The notes under the pieces are model-generated. The model did no database searches and was not told the origin of the DNA. It worked only from the letters and a program-made list of their open reading frames with translations. A program made the translations under genes and the position numbers. Positions 44,407 through 54,823 of a stretch of 64,000 nt of DNA are shown here, piece by piece. The DNA lies in contig NZ_JAEKFH010000005.1 of the NCBI RefSeq assembly GCF_016650695.1, positions 744,001 to 808,000 on the forward strand, given 5' to 3'. The stretch is from Pseudomonas sp. TH41 (lineage in GTDB: Bacteria > Pseudomonadota > Gammaproteobacteria > Pseudomonadales > Pseudomonadaceae). The first letter of the stretch is position 1; each line of letters opens with the position of its first letter.

Positions 44407-47400
44407 TGCCGTAGCTCTGGATCAGCAGAACGTCGACCACTGAAGCGCCGTTCCAGCGAATGCATGGCGAGGAAGATCACCGGCGTCGAGAACAGCGTCA
44501 GCAACTGGCTCAACAACAGACCGCCGATGATGGCGATGCCCAGCGGATGGCGCAGCTCGGACCCGATCCCGGTGCCCAGCGCCAGCGGCACCGCACCAAA
44601 CAACGAAGCCATGCTGGTCATCAAAATCGGCCGAAAACGCAACTCGGCGGCCTGCCTAATCGCAGCGATCGCGTCGAGGCCGCCCTTGCGTTCCAGCTCC
44701 AGGGCGAAGTCGACCATCATGATGCCGTTCTTCATGACGATGCCGATCAACAACACGATGCCGATCAGCCCGATGATGTCGAACTGTGTCCCGGTGATCA
44801 GCAACGCCAGCAAGGCGCCGAGGGCCGCCGACAACAGCGTCGACAGGATGGTCACCGGGTGCACGAAACTCTCGTAAAGAATCCCCAGCATCAGGTACAC
44901 CACGACAATCGCCGCCAGCACCAGAAACACCTGATTCGACAACGACGCCTCAAAGGTCGCCGCCGCGCCTTCCAGAGACGCCTGCACGGTCAGAGGCAAA
45001 GTCAACTGCGTTTCGATGGCCTTGAGGCGGTTGACGGCGGCGCCGAGGGTCTGGCCTGGCGCAAGGTTGAACGAGACATCGGCGTAAGGAAACTGCCCGA
45101 GGCGATTGAGGGTGATCGGCGTGCGCACCACGTGCAGGGTGGCCATGCTCGACAGCGGCGCCACCCCGCCGCCGGGGATGTCCACATAGAGCCCGGTCAA
45201 CAGGTCGGACAGGTTGTGCGGCGGATGATCGGTGGCCATGACCACGTGATACTGGTTGAGCTGGGTGTAAATGGTCGACACCTGGCGCTGACCGAAGGCG
45301 TCGTACAGCACATCGTCGATGGCCTGGGGCGTGATGCCCAGGCGTGAGGCCGTGGCGCGGTCGAAGGTCAGCTGGATCTGATTGCCGAACTGCAGCGCCT
45401 GGCTCTGCACGTCAGTGAACATCGGGTCTTTCTTGATCGCCTCCAGCAGTTTGCCGGCCCACAGCTCCAGCACGTCGGGGTCGGTGGCCTGCAAGCCGAC
45501 GCGGTAACGGGTGGTCGACACGGTGGCGTCGAGGGTCAGGTCTTGCACCGCGTGCAGATACAGGCGAATCCCCGAATCATCGGCGTTGGCATCCGCCAGT
45601 CGACGGATCACCGCCGCGCTGCTGTCGCGCTCGCCTCGGGGCTTGAGGTTGATCAACAGGTTGCCTTGGTTGATCGTCGGATTGGTCTGGTCGATGCCAA
45701 CGAAGGACGACAGGCTGGCCACTGCCGGATCGTGCAGGATGCGGTCCGCCAGCCGGTGTTGCTCGACCTGCATCTGCTGGAAGGAAATGGTCGGCGCGGC
45801 CTGGGAAATCCCCTGGATCAGCCCCGTGTCCTGTTCGGGAAAAAAGCCCTTGGGCATGATCACAATGACCATCAGCGTCAACAGCGCGGTGCACACCACC
45901 GAGATCAGCGTCAGGGTCCGGTGCACCAGCACCCAGTCCAGCCCGCGCACGTAATAGGCGTTGATCCGGTCGAAGAAATCGACCCGGCGCCCGCCTTCTT
46001 TCGCCTTGAGCATCCGCGAACACATCATGGGCGTCAGGGTCAGGGAGATCAGGGTGGAAATCACAATGGTCACCGCCACAGTCATGGCGAATTCACGGAA
46101 CAAGCGGCCCACCACATCCCCCATGAACAGCAGCGGAATCATCACCGCGATCAGTGCGATGGACAGCGAAATAATGGTGAAACCGATCTGTTCCGAGCCC
46201 TTGAGTGCAGCGTCCAGCGGCGAGTCGCCAGCCTCTATATAGCGCGTGATGTTCTCGATCATGACGATGGCGTCATCGACCACAAAGCCGATGGCGATGG
46301 TCAGCGCCATCAGCGTCAGGTTGTTCAGGGAAAACCCCAGGGCATACGCCACGGCCAGGGTGCCGATCAGGGTCAGCGGTACGGTCACCGCCGGAATCAG
46401 CGTGGCCGCGACGTTACGCAGGAAGATGAAAATCACGATCACCACCAGCAGCACGGCCACCGCCAGTTCGTATTGCACATCGGTGACCGAGGCGCGGATG
46501 GTCTGGGTGCGGTCGGTGAGTACCGCGACCTTGAGCGTGCCCGGCAGGCTGGCGCGCAGTTTTGGCAGCAGTTGCTGCACCCGATCGACCACATCAATGA
46601 CGTTGGCGCCGGGCTGACGCTGGATGTTCAGCACAATCGACGGCGTACGGTCGGTCCACGCGGCCTGACGCGGGTTTTCCGGGCCCTGAATCGAACTGGC
46701 GATCTGCGCCAGCCGGATCGGCGCACCGTTTTTGTAGGCGATCACCAGGTCGCGGTATTCCTCGGCCGATTGCAGTTGATCGTTGCCGCCAATCGAATAC
46801 GCCTGGAACTTGCCGTCGATGTTGCCCTTGGCCTGGTTGACGTTGGCATTGCTCAGCGCCGTGCGCAAATCCTCCATCGACAGCCCGAGGTTATTCAGCG
46901 CCGAGGTATTGGCCTGGACCCGCACCGCCGGGCGCTGACCGCCACTGATGGTCACCAGCCCAACGCCGCTGATCTGGGAGATTTTCTGCGCCAGTCGGGT
47001 GTCGGCCAGGTCTTCGATTTTGGTCAGCGGCAGCACATCGGAAGTCAGCGACAGGGTCAGCACCGGGGCGTCCGCCGGGTTGACTTTGCTGTACACCGGC
47101 GGGTACGGCAGGTTGGTCGGCAGGAAGGTGCCGGCGGCATTGATCGCGGCCTGCACTTCCTGCTCGGCGACGTCGAGGGACAGCGCCAGGTCGAATTGCA
47201 GGGTGATCACCGAAGCCCCGTCGGAACTGGTGGAACTCATCGACTTGAGCCCGGGCATTTCCCCCAATTGCCGTTCCAGCGGCGCGGTGATCGAAGAGCT
47301 GACCACTTGCGGGCTGGCGCCGGTGTATTGGGTAAACACCTGAATGGTCGGGTAATCGACTTCCGGCAGGGCCGAGACCGAGAGCAAGTGGTAACCCAGC

Positions 47401-47477
47401 ATCCCCACCAACAGCACCGCGATCATCAACAAGGTGGTGGCAACCGGCCGTTCGATAAAAGGACGCGAGACATTCAT
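44403..47477 (-). CDS. muxB: RND efflux pump subunit MuxB
   Basis: A 1024-residue RND transporter of the MdtB type beginning MNVSRPFIERPVATTLLMIAVLL. Proton-relay aspartates are in AIGFVVDDAIVMIENITRYIE. The C-terminal part contains the usual RND helix FRPILMTSMASLFGAVPLALG. It overlaps muxC by four bases and starts 13 bases after muxA. MuxB and MuxC are similar but clearly distinct, which fits a heterotrimeric pump. Confidence 0.95.
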   Translation of the reverse strand: MNVSRPFIERPVATTLLMIAVLLVGMLGYHLLSVSALPEVDYPTIQVFTQYTGASPQVVSSSITAPLERQLGEMPGLKSMSSTSSDGASVITLQFDLALSLDVAEQEVQAAINAAGTFLPTNLPYPPVYSKVNPADAPVLTLSLTSDVLPLTKIEDLADTRLAQKISQISGVGLVTISGGQRPAVRVQANTSALNNLGLSMEDLRTALSNANVNQAKGNIDGKFQAYSIGGNDQLQSAEEYRDLVIAYKNGAPIRLAQIASSIQGPENPRQAAWTDRTPSIVLNIQRQPGANVIDVVDRVQQLLPKLRASLPGTLKVAVLTDRTQTIRASVTDVQYELAVAVLLVVIVIFIFLRNVAATLIPAVTVPLTLIGTLAVAYALGFSLNNLTLMALTIAIGFVVDDAIVMIENITRYIEAGDSPLDAALKGSEQIGFTIISLSIALIAVMIPLLFMGDVVGRLFREFAMTVAVTIVISTLISLTLTPMMCSRMLKAKEGGRRVDFFDRINAYYVRGLDWVLVHRTLTLISVVCTALLTLMVIVIMPKGFFPEQDTGLIQGISQAAPTISFQQMQVEQHRLADRILHDPAVASLSSFVGIDQTNPTINQGNLLINLKPRGERDSSAAVIRRLADANADDSGIRLYLHAVQDLTLDATVSTTRYRVGLQATDPDVLELWAGKLLEAIKKDPMFTDVQSQALQFGNQIQLTFDRATASRLGITPQAIDDVLYDAFGQRQVSTIYTQLNQYHVVMATDHPPHNLSDLLTGLYVDIPGGGVAPLSSMATLHVVRTPITLNRLGQFPYADVSFNLAPGQTLGAAVNRLKAIETQLTLPLTVQASLEGAAATFEASLSNQVFLVLAAIVVVYLMLGILYESFVHPVTILSTLLSAALGALLALLITGTQFDIIGLIGIVLLIGIVMKNGIMMVDFALELERKGGLDAIAAIRQAAELRFRPILMTSMASLFGAVPLALGTGIGSELRHPLGIAIIGGLLLSQLLTLFSTPVIFLAMHSLERRFSGRRSADPELRQ

Positions 47478-47490
47478 GGCGAGCGACTCC

Positions 47491-48612
47491 TCACTGGCCG
47501 ACGACTTTCACCGTCGAGCCATCGTCGAGTTTGTCCCCGCCCTCGGTGATCACCTGCTCACCGTTCTTGACGCCGTTGTCGAGAATTGCCGTGACATCGC
47601 CCATCGCCGGGCCGGCCTTGATGTTACGCAGGCTGGCCTTGTCGCCGTTGACCACGAACAGGAAGTCGCCCTGGCTGCCGTGCTGGATCGCGGTGGTCGG
47701 CACCACCGGTGCCTGGCTCAGGGTGTCGGCCTTGAGCCGGGCATTGACGAACTGGTTGGGAAACAGCGCATTGCCTGAGTCATCGAACTGCGCCTTGACC
47801 TTGATTGTGCCGGTGCTGATGTCCACTTGGTTGTCCAGGGCCAGCAGGCTGCCGGTGGCGAGCAGATTGTGCTTGTTGCGGTCGTAGGCCAGCACCGTTA
47901 CCGGGCCACGGGCCAACGCCTGATTGATCGAGCCCAGGTCATCCTCGGGCACGGCGAAGACCACGGTGGCAGGGTTCATCTGAGTAATCACCGCGATCCC
48001 GGTGACGCTGCCGTTGGTCACGTAATTGCCCGGATCCACCAGTCGCAGGCCGACCACACCGTCGATGGGCGAGGTGATGGTGCAATAACTCAATTGCACC
48101 TCGAGGTCTTGCACGTTGCCCTGATCGGCCGCGACCGTACCCTGCTGTTGCTGGACGAGGGAGGCCTGGGTATCGAGGGTTTGCTGGCTGGTGGAGCCGA
48201 TTTTGATCAGTTCACGAAACCGCGCCAGATCGCGCTGGTTGTTGCTCAGCACCGCCTGATCATGGGCCAGGGTGCCTTTGGCCACGGCCAGCTGAGCCTT
48301 GAGTGCGCGGTCGTCAATCCGGGCGATGACCTGGCCCTTGCTGACGCTCTGGCCCTCCTTGAATTCCACGGCACTGAGAATGCCGTCCACCTGGCTCACC
48401 ACCGTGACGCTGCGGGTCGGCGTCACGGTGCCGAGGGCGTCGATGTAAACCGGTACGTCCTGCAATTTCACCGCCACCGCCGCCACGGGTTCGGCCGGTG
48501 GCGGCGGTTTGGCTTTGTGCTGACCGCCGATCAGGTAGAACCACAGGGCACACACCAGCAACAGCACCACGCCGAAGATCAGAACGAACTTGCCTTGCCT
48601 GTGTTTCTCCAC
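47491..48612 (-). CDS. muxA: Membrane fusion protein MuxA
   Basis: A 373-residue periplasmic adaptor. It has an N-terminal signal anchor (FVLIFGVVLLLVCALWFYLIGG), no lipobox, a split lipoyl/barrel-sandwich domain (VTVVSQVDGILSAVEFKEGQSVSKGQVIARID; LSYCTITSPIDGVVGLRLVDPGNYV), an alpha-hairpin between them and a C-terminal beta-barrel. It bridges MuxBC to OpmB. It is first in the operon and divergent from a TetR gene that may control it. Confidence 0.94.
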   Translation of the reverse strand: MEKHRQGKFVLIFGVVLLLVCALWFYLIGGQHKAKPPPPAEPVAAVAVKLQDVPVYIDALGTVTPTRSVTVVSQVDGILSAVEFKEGQSVSKGQVIARIDDRALKAQLAVAKGTLAHDQAVLSNNQRDLARFRELIKIGSTSQQTLDTQASLVQQQQGTVAADQGNVQDLEVQLSYCTITSPIDGVVGLRLVDPGNYVTNGSVTGIAVITQMNPATVVFAVPEDDLGSINQALARGPVTVLAYDRNKHNLLATGSLLALDNQVDISTGTIKVKAQFDDSGNALFPNQFVNARLKADTLSQAPVVPTTAIQHGSQGDFLFVVNGDKASLRNIKAGPAMGDVTAILDNGVKNGEQVITEGGDKLDDGSTVKVVGQ

Positions 48613-48740
48613 GGCCGCCCGCCCCTCACACCTGATTGCTGCCTAAACTCTAGCAGCGCCCCTGTTCCCAGTCTGAAGGATGGCCAGTTTGTTCAGGCAG
48701 GCGACAGCCTGACGCGACGAGCACCTGACCCTGCGCATTC

Positions 48741-48770
48741 TTGAGCGCCGCGCGAGGCCGGTGCTAACAT
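48741..48770 (+). promoter_or_regulatory. Promoter for the TetR-type regulator gene
   Basis: TTGAGC, 18-base spacer, and an extended -10 (TG-C-TAACAT). A start near 48777 lies downstream of the ATG at 48769, which favours ATG 48808 as the real start of the regulator. Confidence 0.6.
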
Positions 48771-48807
48771 GCGCAACCGCCAGAACAGGCAAGGAACCAC
48801 CTGGTTT

Positions 48808-49413
48808 ATGAGCACTATCCGCGAGCGCAACAAACAATTGATCCTGCGTGCCGCCAGTGAAGAATTTGCCGACAAGGGCTTCGCTGCGACCAAAACCAGT
48901 GACATCGCAGCCAAAGCGGGATTGCCCAAACCCAACGTCTACTACTACTTCAAATCCAAGGAAAACCTCTACCGCGAGGTGCTGGAAAGCATCATCGAGC
49001 CGATCCTGCAGGCCTCGACACCGTTCAACGCCGACGGCGTGCCCAGCGAAGTGCTCAGCGGCTACATCCGCTCGAAAATCCGCATCTCCCGCGACCTGCC
49101 CTTCGCCTCCAAGGTGTTCGCCAGCGAAATCATGCACGGCGCCCCGCACCTGAGCCCCGACCTGGTCGAGCAGCTCAACGGCCAGGCCAAGCACAACATC
49201 GACTGCATCCAGACCTGGATCAACCGCGGCCAGATCGCCCCCATCGACCCAAATCACCTGATGTTCAGCATCTGGGCCGCGACCCAGACCTACGCCGACT
49301 TTGACTGGCAGATCACCGCCATTACCGGCAAGGCCAAGCTCGATGAAGAAGATTATGAAGCGGCGGCGCAGACGATCATCCGATTGGTGCTCAAGGGGTG
49401 TGAGCCGGACTGA
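48808..49413 (+). CDS. TetR/AcrR family regulator
   Basis: A 201-residue TetR-type regulator. The N-terminal helix-turn-helix reads ILRAASEEFADKGFAATKTSDIAAKAGLPKPNVYYYFKSKENLY. The C-terminal ligand domain (FASKVFASEIMHGAPHL; QIAPIDPNHLMFSIWAATQTYADF) resembles the RutR/YcdC branch. It is divergent from muxA across a 195-base gap, so control of the pump is possible; a TetR gene at a pump locus is common, but no operator palindrome stands out. AAGGA lies 14 bases before the chosen ATG. Confidence 0.88.
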   Translation: MSTIRERNKQLILRAASEEFADKGFAATKTSDIAAKAGLPKPNVYYYFKSKENLYREVLESIIEPILQASTPFNADGVPSEVLSGYIRSKIRISRDLPFASKVFASEIMHGAPHLSPDLVEQLNGQAKHNIDCIQTWINRGQIAPIDPNHLMFSIWAATQTYADFDWQITAITGKAKLDEEDYEAAAQTIIRLVLKGCEPD

Positions 49414-49430
49414 TAGACCGCGGTGTCTCG

Positions 49431-49508
49431 TTCGCGAGCAAGCCCGCTCCCACACTCGATCTCCATAACACCGAAAATCCAATGTGGGAGCGGGCTTGCT
49501 CGCGAAGG
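49431..49508. repeat. REP doublet left of the RAYT gene
   Basis: CGCGAGCAAGCCCGCTCCCAC, a 31-base middle (CTCGATCTCCATAACACCGA and on), then the inverted REP. Its middle differs from the right-hand copy (50084) at only two positions, and both lie in the same orientation. Confidence 0.93.
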
Positions 49509-49526
49509 CGGCAACTCGGTCCCCAA

Positions 49527-49985
49527 TCAAACCCAGATCGCATCCCACAACGGGTAGTCGCCAAGCTTCCCGACCAGCCCCGCCCGCAATGGATTGGCCA
49601 CAACATACCGGGCAACCCTCACCAAACTCTCCTCCCGCCGCAACGCCCGATCATGAAAACTCTGCTGCCAAAGACTGCCCGTCCTGCCAGTGGCGGCATT
49701 GATTGTTCGGGTACTCAACGATTTTGTCTGGCACATCAATTGGCCCAGTGAGCCTTTTTGCAACCGGATCAGCCAGTGAAAATGATCGGGCATGACGACA
49801 AAGGCCAAGGAGTCGGCAAAACCCTGCGCCTGAGCTTGCTTGAATTGATGCACGACCATCCTGCCCAAACTGTAATCCCTAAAAACAGGCTCGCGCTGGA
49901 GAGTATTGGCAGTCAGTAGATAGATTCGGTTCTGTTCGGCATAGCGGCCGATACGAAGGCGATGTGAAGCTGACAACTTTGGCAT
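49527..49985 (-). CDS. REP-associated tyrosine transposase (RAYT)
   Basis: A 152-residue Y1-type HUH nuclease. The metal-binding pair is H68-F-H70 in VVMPDHFHWLI, and the probable catalytic Tyr is Y127 in VARYVVANPLRAGLV, the standard RAYT C-terminal motif. RAYTs nick and join single-stranded REP sequences and are thought to spread REPINs. The gene is flanked by nearly identical REP doublets, and doublets with the same core are spread over the window. Length is near the lower end for the family, but both catalytic motifs are present, so it may be active. Confidence 0.92.
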   Translation of the reverse strand: MPKLSASHRLRIGRYAEQNRIYLLTANTLQREPVFRDYSLGRMVVHQFKQAQAQGFADSLAFVVMPDHFHWLIRLQKGSLGQLMCQTKSLSTRTINAATGRTGSLWQQSFHDRALRREESLVRVARYVVANPLRAGLVGKLGDYPLWDAIWV

Positions 49986-50083
49986 TCCTTTGCCTCTCTC
50001 ATGGATGGATTCATGAGAAGGCTAGATCAGCGAACCGGAGACTGAGGGGCAGACTATTAGCAGGATGTGTCTGGCGGATCGCC

Positions 50084-50161
50084 TTCGCGAGCAAGCCCGC
50101 TCCCACACTCGATCTCCGTAACACCGAAGATCCAATGTGGGAGCGAGCTTGCTCGCGATGG
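50084..50161. repeat. REP doublet right of the RAYT gene
   Basis: Same architecture and nearly the same middle as the copy at 49431; the inner REP has GCGAG in place of GCGGG. Confidence 0.93.
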
Positions 50162-50184
50162 CGGCAGATCAATCAACAAAAATA

Positions 50185-50625
50185 TTAGGCAGTCACCCCA
50201 GCATCCGCCCGCAACCCCAACGCCTCGATCGCATTGATCGCGCATTGCTCATCCACATCAGAAAGATCACCACTGATCCCCACCGCCCCCAACACCTTTC
50301 CTTCCTGATCCCGAATCAACACACCGCCCGGTGCCGGCACCACACTGCCCTGCCCCAGACTGTTCAACGCAGCGATGAACGCCGGGCGTTGTTGTGCGTC
50401 CAGCGCCAGCAGGCGTGAGCCTTTACCCAGGGCGATGGCGCCCCAGGCTTTGCCGATGGCGATCTGTGGGCGTAGCAGGCTGGCGCCGTCTTCGCGCTGC
50501 AGGGACACCAGGTGTCCACCGGCATCCAGCACGGCAATGGTTAACGGAGCCGCCGAGATTGCACGCCCCGCGGAGATGGCCTGACTGGTCAGGTTGACTG
50601 CAACGTTCAAGGTTAAAGCGCTCAT
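50185..50625 (-). CDS. GlcG/HbpS family heme-binding-like protein
   Basis: A 146-residue protein of the GlcG/HbpS family. Its signature is ISAAPLTIAVLDAGGHLVSLQREDGA and later PAPGGVLIRDQEGKVLGAVGISG. Family members bind heme or cobalamin-like ligands or are of unknown function, and they often lie beside glycolate/glyoxylate genes. Here it is divergent from gcl with shared TTGTATACAA palindromes between them, pointing to co-control with glyoxylate use. Its biochemical role is not established. Confidence 0.85.
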   Translation of the reverse strand: MSALTLNVAVNLTSQAISAGRAISAAPLTIAVLDAGGHLVSLQREDGASLLRPQIAIGKAWGAIALGKGSRLLALDAQQRPAFIAALNSLGQGSVVPAPGGVLIRDQEGKVLGAVGISGDLSDVDEQCAINAIEALGLRADAGVTA

Positions 50626-50891
50626 GGTGCCGTCCTCATTTTGTTATACGGAAAGCGGTAGGCCTTCATTCTGTTCAGAAGTCCAATGCGACAAATAGAA
50701 CACAATGACTTATTTTTTTGTATACAATAATTTTCGAAAAGCGCCACATGCGACGAAAAGCCACAGCAGAACAGGCTTCCGACGAATGAAACAACCGCTT
50801 GAGAAAATGGATTGACCTGCGCCGTCCGCCGTGAATAAACTCTGCGCAAAGCCACTTGTATACAATTACAAAACGTAAGAGGCACAAAACC
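50626..50891. promoter_or_regulatory. Divergent control region, glcG-like gene / gcl
   Basis: A 266-base AT-rich gap with two exact copies of the ten-base palindrome TTGTATACAA (50718-50727 and 50856-50865), 138 bases apart, and a weaker relative (TTGTTATACGG) at about 50640. The second copy lies 27 bases before the gcl ATG, a position suited to repression. TGTATACA-type palindromes are typical GntR-family operators, and in P. putida a GntR-type regulator called GclR is reported to repress this pathway. The regulator gene is not in this window. Confidence 0.75.
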
Positions 50892-52667
<1,776 letters not shown>

Positions 52668-52681
52668 GTTGACCTGATACC

Positions 52682-52786
52682 TGTAGCAGCTGCCGAGGTA
52701 CGAGGCTGCGTTGCGTGTCCGCAGGACCGCCGCCGAGGGCCGCTTCGCAGCCCAACGCAGCCTCGTTCCTCGGCAGCTGCTACAGG
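52682..52786. repeat. Inverted repeat of a distinct REP-like family, gcl-hyi gap
   Basis: TGTAGCAGCTGCCGAGG and the following ACGAGGCTGCGTTG pair with the complement at 52752-52786. The middle is GC-rich. The core (GTAGCAGCTGCCGAGG) differs from the two main REP families here and occurs once. Confidence 0.88.
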
Positions 52787-52810
52787 CACCTATTTTTACG
52801 GGAGACTACC

Positions 52811-53593
52811 ATGCCGCGTTTCGCAGCCAACCTGTCCATGCTGTTCACTGAGCAGGATTTTCTTGCCCGTTTTGAAGCGGCCGCCAAGGCCGGCTTCAGT
52901 GGTGTCGAATACCTGTTCCCTTACGACTTCAGTTCCGCCGAGATCAAGGCCAAACTCGATGCCAACGGCCTGACCCAAGTGCTGTTCAACCTGCCGGCCG
53001 GTGACTGGGCCAAGGGCGAACGCGGTATCGCGTGCCTGCCGGACCGGGTCGAGGAGTTCCGCGCCGGGGTCAAACTGGCCATTGCTTACGCCAACGTGCT
53101 GGGCAACACCCAGGTCAACTGCCTGGCCGGCATCCGCCCACAAGGCGTCGACGATGCCACCGTGGAAAAGACCTTTGTCGCCAACCTCAAGTACGCCGCC
53201 GACAAGCTGCAAGCGGCGGGCATCAAACTGGTGATGGAGGCGATCAACACCCGTGACATCCCGGGTTTCTACCTGAACAACACGGCGCAAGCCCTGTCGA
53301 TTCGCGAACAGGTCGGCAGCGCCAACCTGTTCCTGCAATACGACATCTATCACATGCAAATCATGGAGGGCGACCTGGCCCGCACCATGGCCACGCACTT
53401 GGGCGAGATCAACCACATCCAGTTGGCCGACAACCCGGGGCGTAACGAACCGGGCACGGGTGAAATCAACTACCGCTTCCTGTTCGAACACCTGGACCGC
53501 ATCGGTTATCAGGGGTGGATCGGCTGTGAGTACAAACCGCTGACCACCACGGAAGCGGGTTTGGGCTGGCTCAAAACCCATAACGCAATCTGA
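52811..53593 (+). CDS. hyi: Hydroxypyruvate isomerase
   Basis: A 260-residue TIM-barrel isomerase that interconverts hydroxypyruvate and tartronate semialdehyde. It begins MPRFAANLSMLFTEQDFLARFEAAAKAGFSGVEYLFPYDFS and has metal-site residues in LVMEAINTRDIPGF and IGCEYKP. Length matches E. coli Hyi. The start at 52811 has GGGAG upstream; the open frame from 52715 crosses the REP-like repeat and is rejected. It sits between gcl and glxR. Confidence 0.95.
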   Translation: MPRFAANLSMLFTEQDFLARFEAAAKAGFSGVEYLFPYDFSSAEIKAKLDANGLTQVLFNLPAGDWAKGERGIACLPDRVEEFRAGVKLAIAYANVLGNTQVNCLAGIRPQGVDDATVEKTFVANLKYAADKLQAAGIKLVMEAINTRDIPGFYLNNTAQALSIREQVGSANLFLQYDIYHMQIMEGDLARTMATHLGEINHIQLADNPGRNEPGTGEINYRFLFEHLDRIGYQGWIGCEYKPLTTTEAGLGWLKTHNAI

Positions 53594-53601
53594 CGCAAAA
53601 C

Positions 53602-53701
53602 TGTAGGAGCGAGCTTGCTCGCGAAGGACGCCAACGATAACGCGTTCCGCCTGGATGGACCCGGGCGCCAAATCGTCCATCGCGAGCAAGCTCGCTCCTA
53701 C
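53602..53701. repeat. REP doublet in the hyi-glxR gap
   Basis: TGTAGGAGCGAGCTTGCTCG and its inverted copy with a middle containing AACGATAACGCG, related to 9127 and 15558. Confidence 0.9.
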
Positions 53702-53757
53702 AAAAGCAACGCTCCCCTATTTGCTTGACGCAGCAATAAAAACAAGAGGATTTTCTC

Positions 53758-54648
53758 ATGGCTAAAATCGGATTTATCGGCACCGGCATCATGGGCCACC
53801 CAATGGCATTGAACCTGCAGAAAGCCGGTCACAGCCTGTTCCTGTCGGCGCACCACGACGCCGCGCCTGCCGACCTGATCGCCGCTGGCGCTGTCGCTCT
53901 GGCGAACCCGAAAGAAGTCGCTCAGGAAGCCGAATTCATCATCGTCATGGTGCCGGACACCCCGCAGGTTGATGACGTGCTGTTCCGCGCCGACGGCATC
54001 GCCGCGGGTGTTGGCAAAGGCAAAATCGTCATCGACATGAGCTCGATCTCGCCCACCGCCACCAAAACCTTCGCGGCCAAAATCAACGAGAAAGGCGCCC
54101 AGTACCTCGACGCGCCGGTGTCCGGCGGTGAAGTCGGTGCCAAGGCTGCGACCCTGAGCATCATGGTCGGCGGCGACACCGATGCCTTCGAACGCGCTCT
54201 GCCGCTGTTTCAGGCGATGGGCAAGAACATCACCCTGGTGGGCGGCAACGGCGACGGTCAAACCGCGAAAGTGGCGAACCAGATCATCGTGGCGCTGAAC
54301 ATCCAGGCCGTGGCCGAGGCCCTGCTGTTCGCGTCGAAAAACGGTGCTGATCCTGCCAAGGTGCGTGAAGCACTGATGGGTGGTTTCGCCTCTTCGAAGA
54401 TTCTCGAAGTGCACGGCGAGCGCATGATCAAAGGCACGTTCGATCCAGGTTTCCGCATCAGCCTGCACCAGAAGGACCTGAACCTGGCCCTGGCTGGCGC
54501 ACGTGAGTTGGGCATCAACCTGCCAAACACCGCCAACACCCAGCAAGTGTTCAGCACCTGCGCGGCCATCGGTGGCAGCAACTGGGACCACTCGGCACTG
54601 ATCAAGGGCCTGGAGCATATGGCGAATTTCTCGATTCGCGATAAATAA
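53758..54648 (+). CDS. glxR: 2-Hydroxy-3-oxopropionate reductase
   Basis: A 296-residue NAD(P)H-dependent beta-hydroxyacid dehydrogenase that reduces tartronate semialdehyde to D-glycerate. The Rossmann motif GFIGTGIMGHPMALNLQKAGH opens the protein; substrate-site DAPVSGGEVGAKAATLSIMVGG and the catalytic-lysine region TAKVANQIIVALN follow. AAGAGG lies upstream. Same operon order as P. aeruginosa gcl-hyi-glxR. Confidence 0.96.
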   Translation: MAKIGFIGTGIMGHPMALNLQKAGHSLFLSAHHDAAPADLIAAGAVALANPKEVAQEAEFIIVMVPDTPQVDDVLFRADGIAAGVGKGKIVIDMSSISPTATKTFAAKINEKGAQYLDAPVSGGEVGAKAATLSIMVGGDTDAFERALPLFQAMGKNITLVGGNGDGQTAKVANQIIVALNIQAVAEALLFASKNGADPAKVREALMGGFASSKILEVHGERMIKGTFDPGFRISLHQKDLNLALAGARELGINLPNTANTQQVFSTCAAIGGSNWDHSALIKGLEHMANFSIRDK

Positions 54649-54674
54649 CACCGGCCTGAAGCTGGCTCGGTCCC

Positions 54675-54763
54675 CTGTGGGAGCGAGCTTGCTCGCGATG
54701 GCATCGCCTCGGTCTGCCTGAGAGACCGCGTCGCCTGAATCGCAGGCAAGCCAGCTCCCACAG
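54675..54763. repeat. Mixed REP doublet in the glxR-ttuD gap
   Basis: Left arm CTGTGGGAGCGAGCTTGCTC; right arm has a divergent REP, TCGCAGGCAAGCCAGCTCCC. The arms belong to different subtypes, suggesting a decayed or hybrid doublet. The right-hand variant also appears singly at about 29570. Confidence 0.8.
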
Positions 54764-54823
54764 GACCGCGTCGCAACACCTGCTGTCGTTTAATCCCAAT
54801 AACAAGAATTCCGGGAGCCCGCC

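Noticed and set aside
48685..48720. CAGGC-N8-GCCTG dyad between muxA and tetR as a TetR operator
   Set aside because: Only five paired bases, with a sequence common in GC-rich DNA; not distinguishable from chance.
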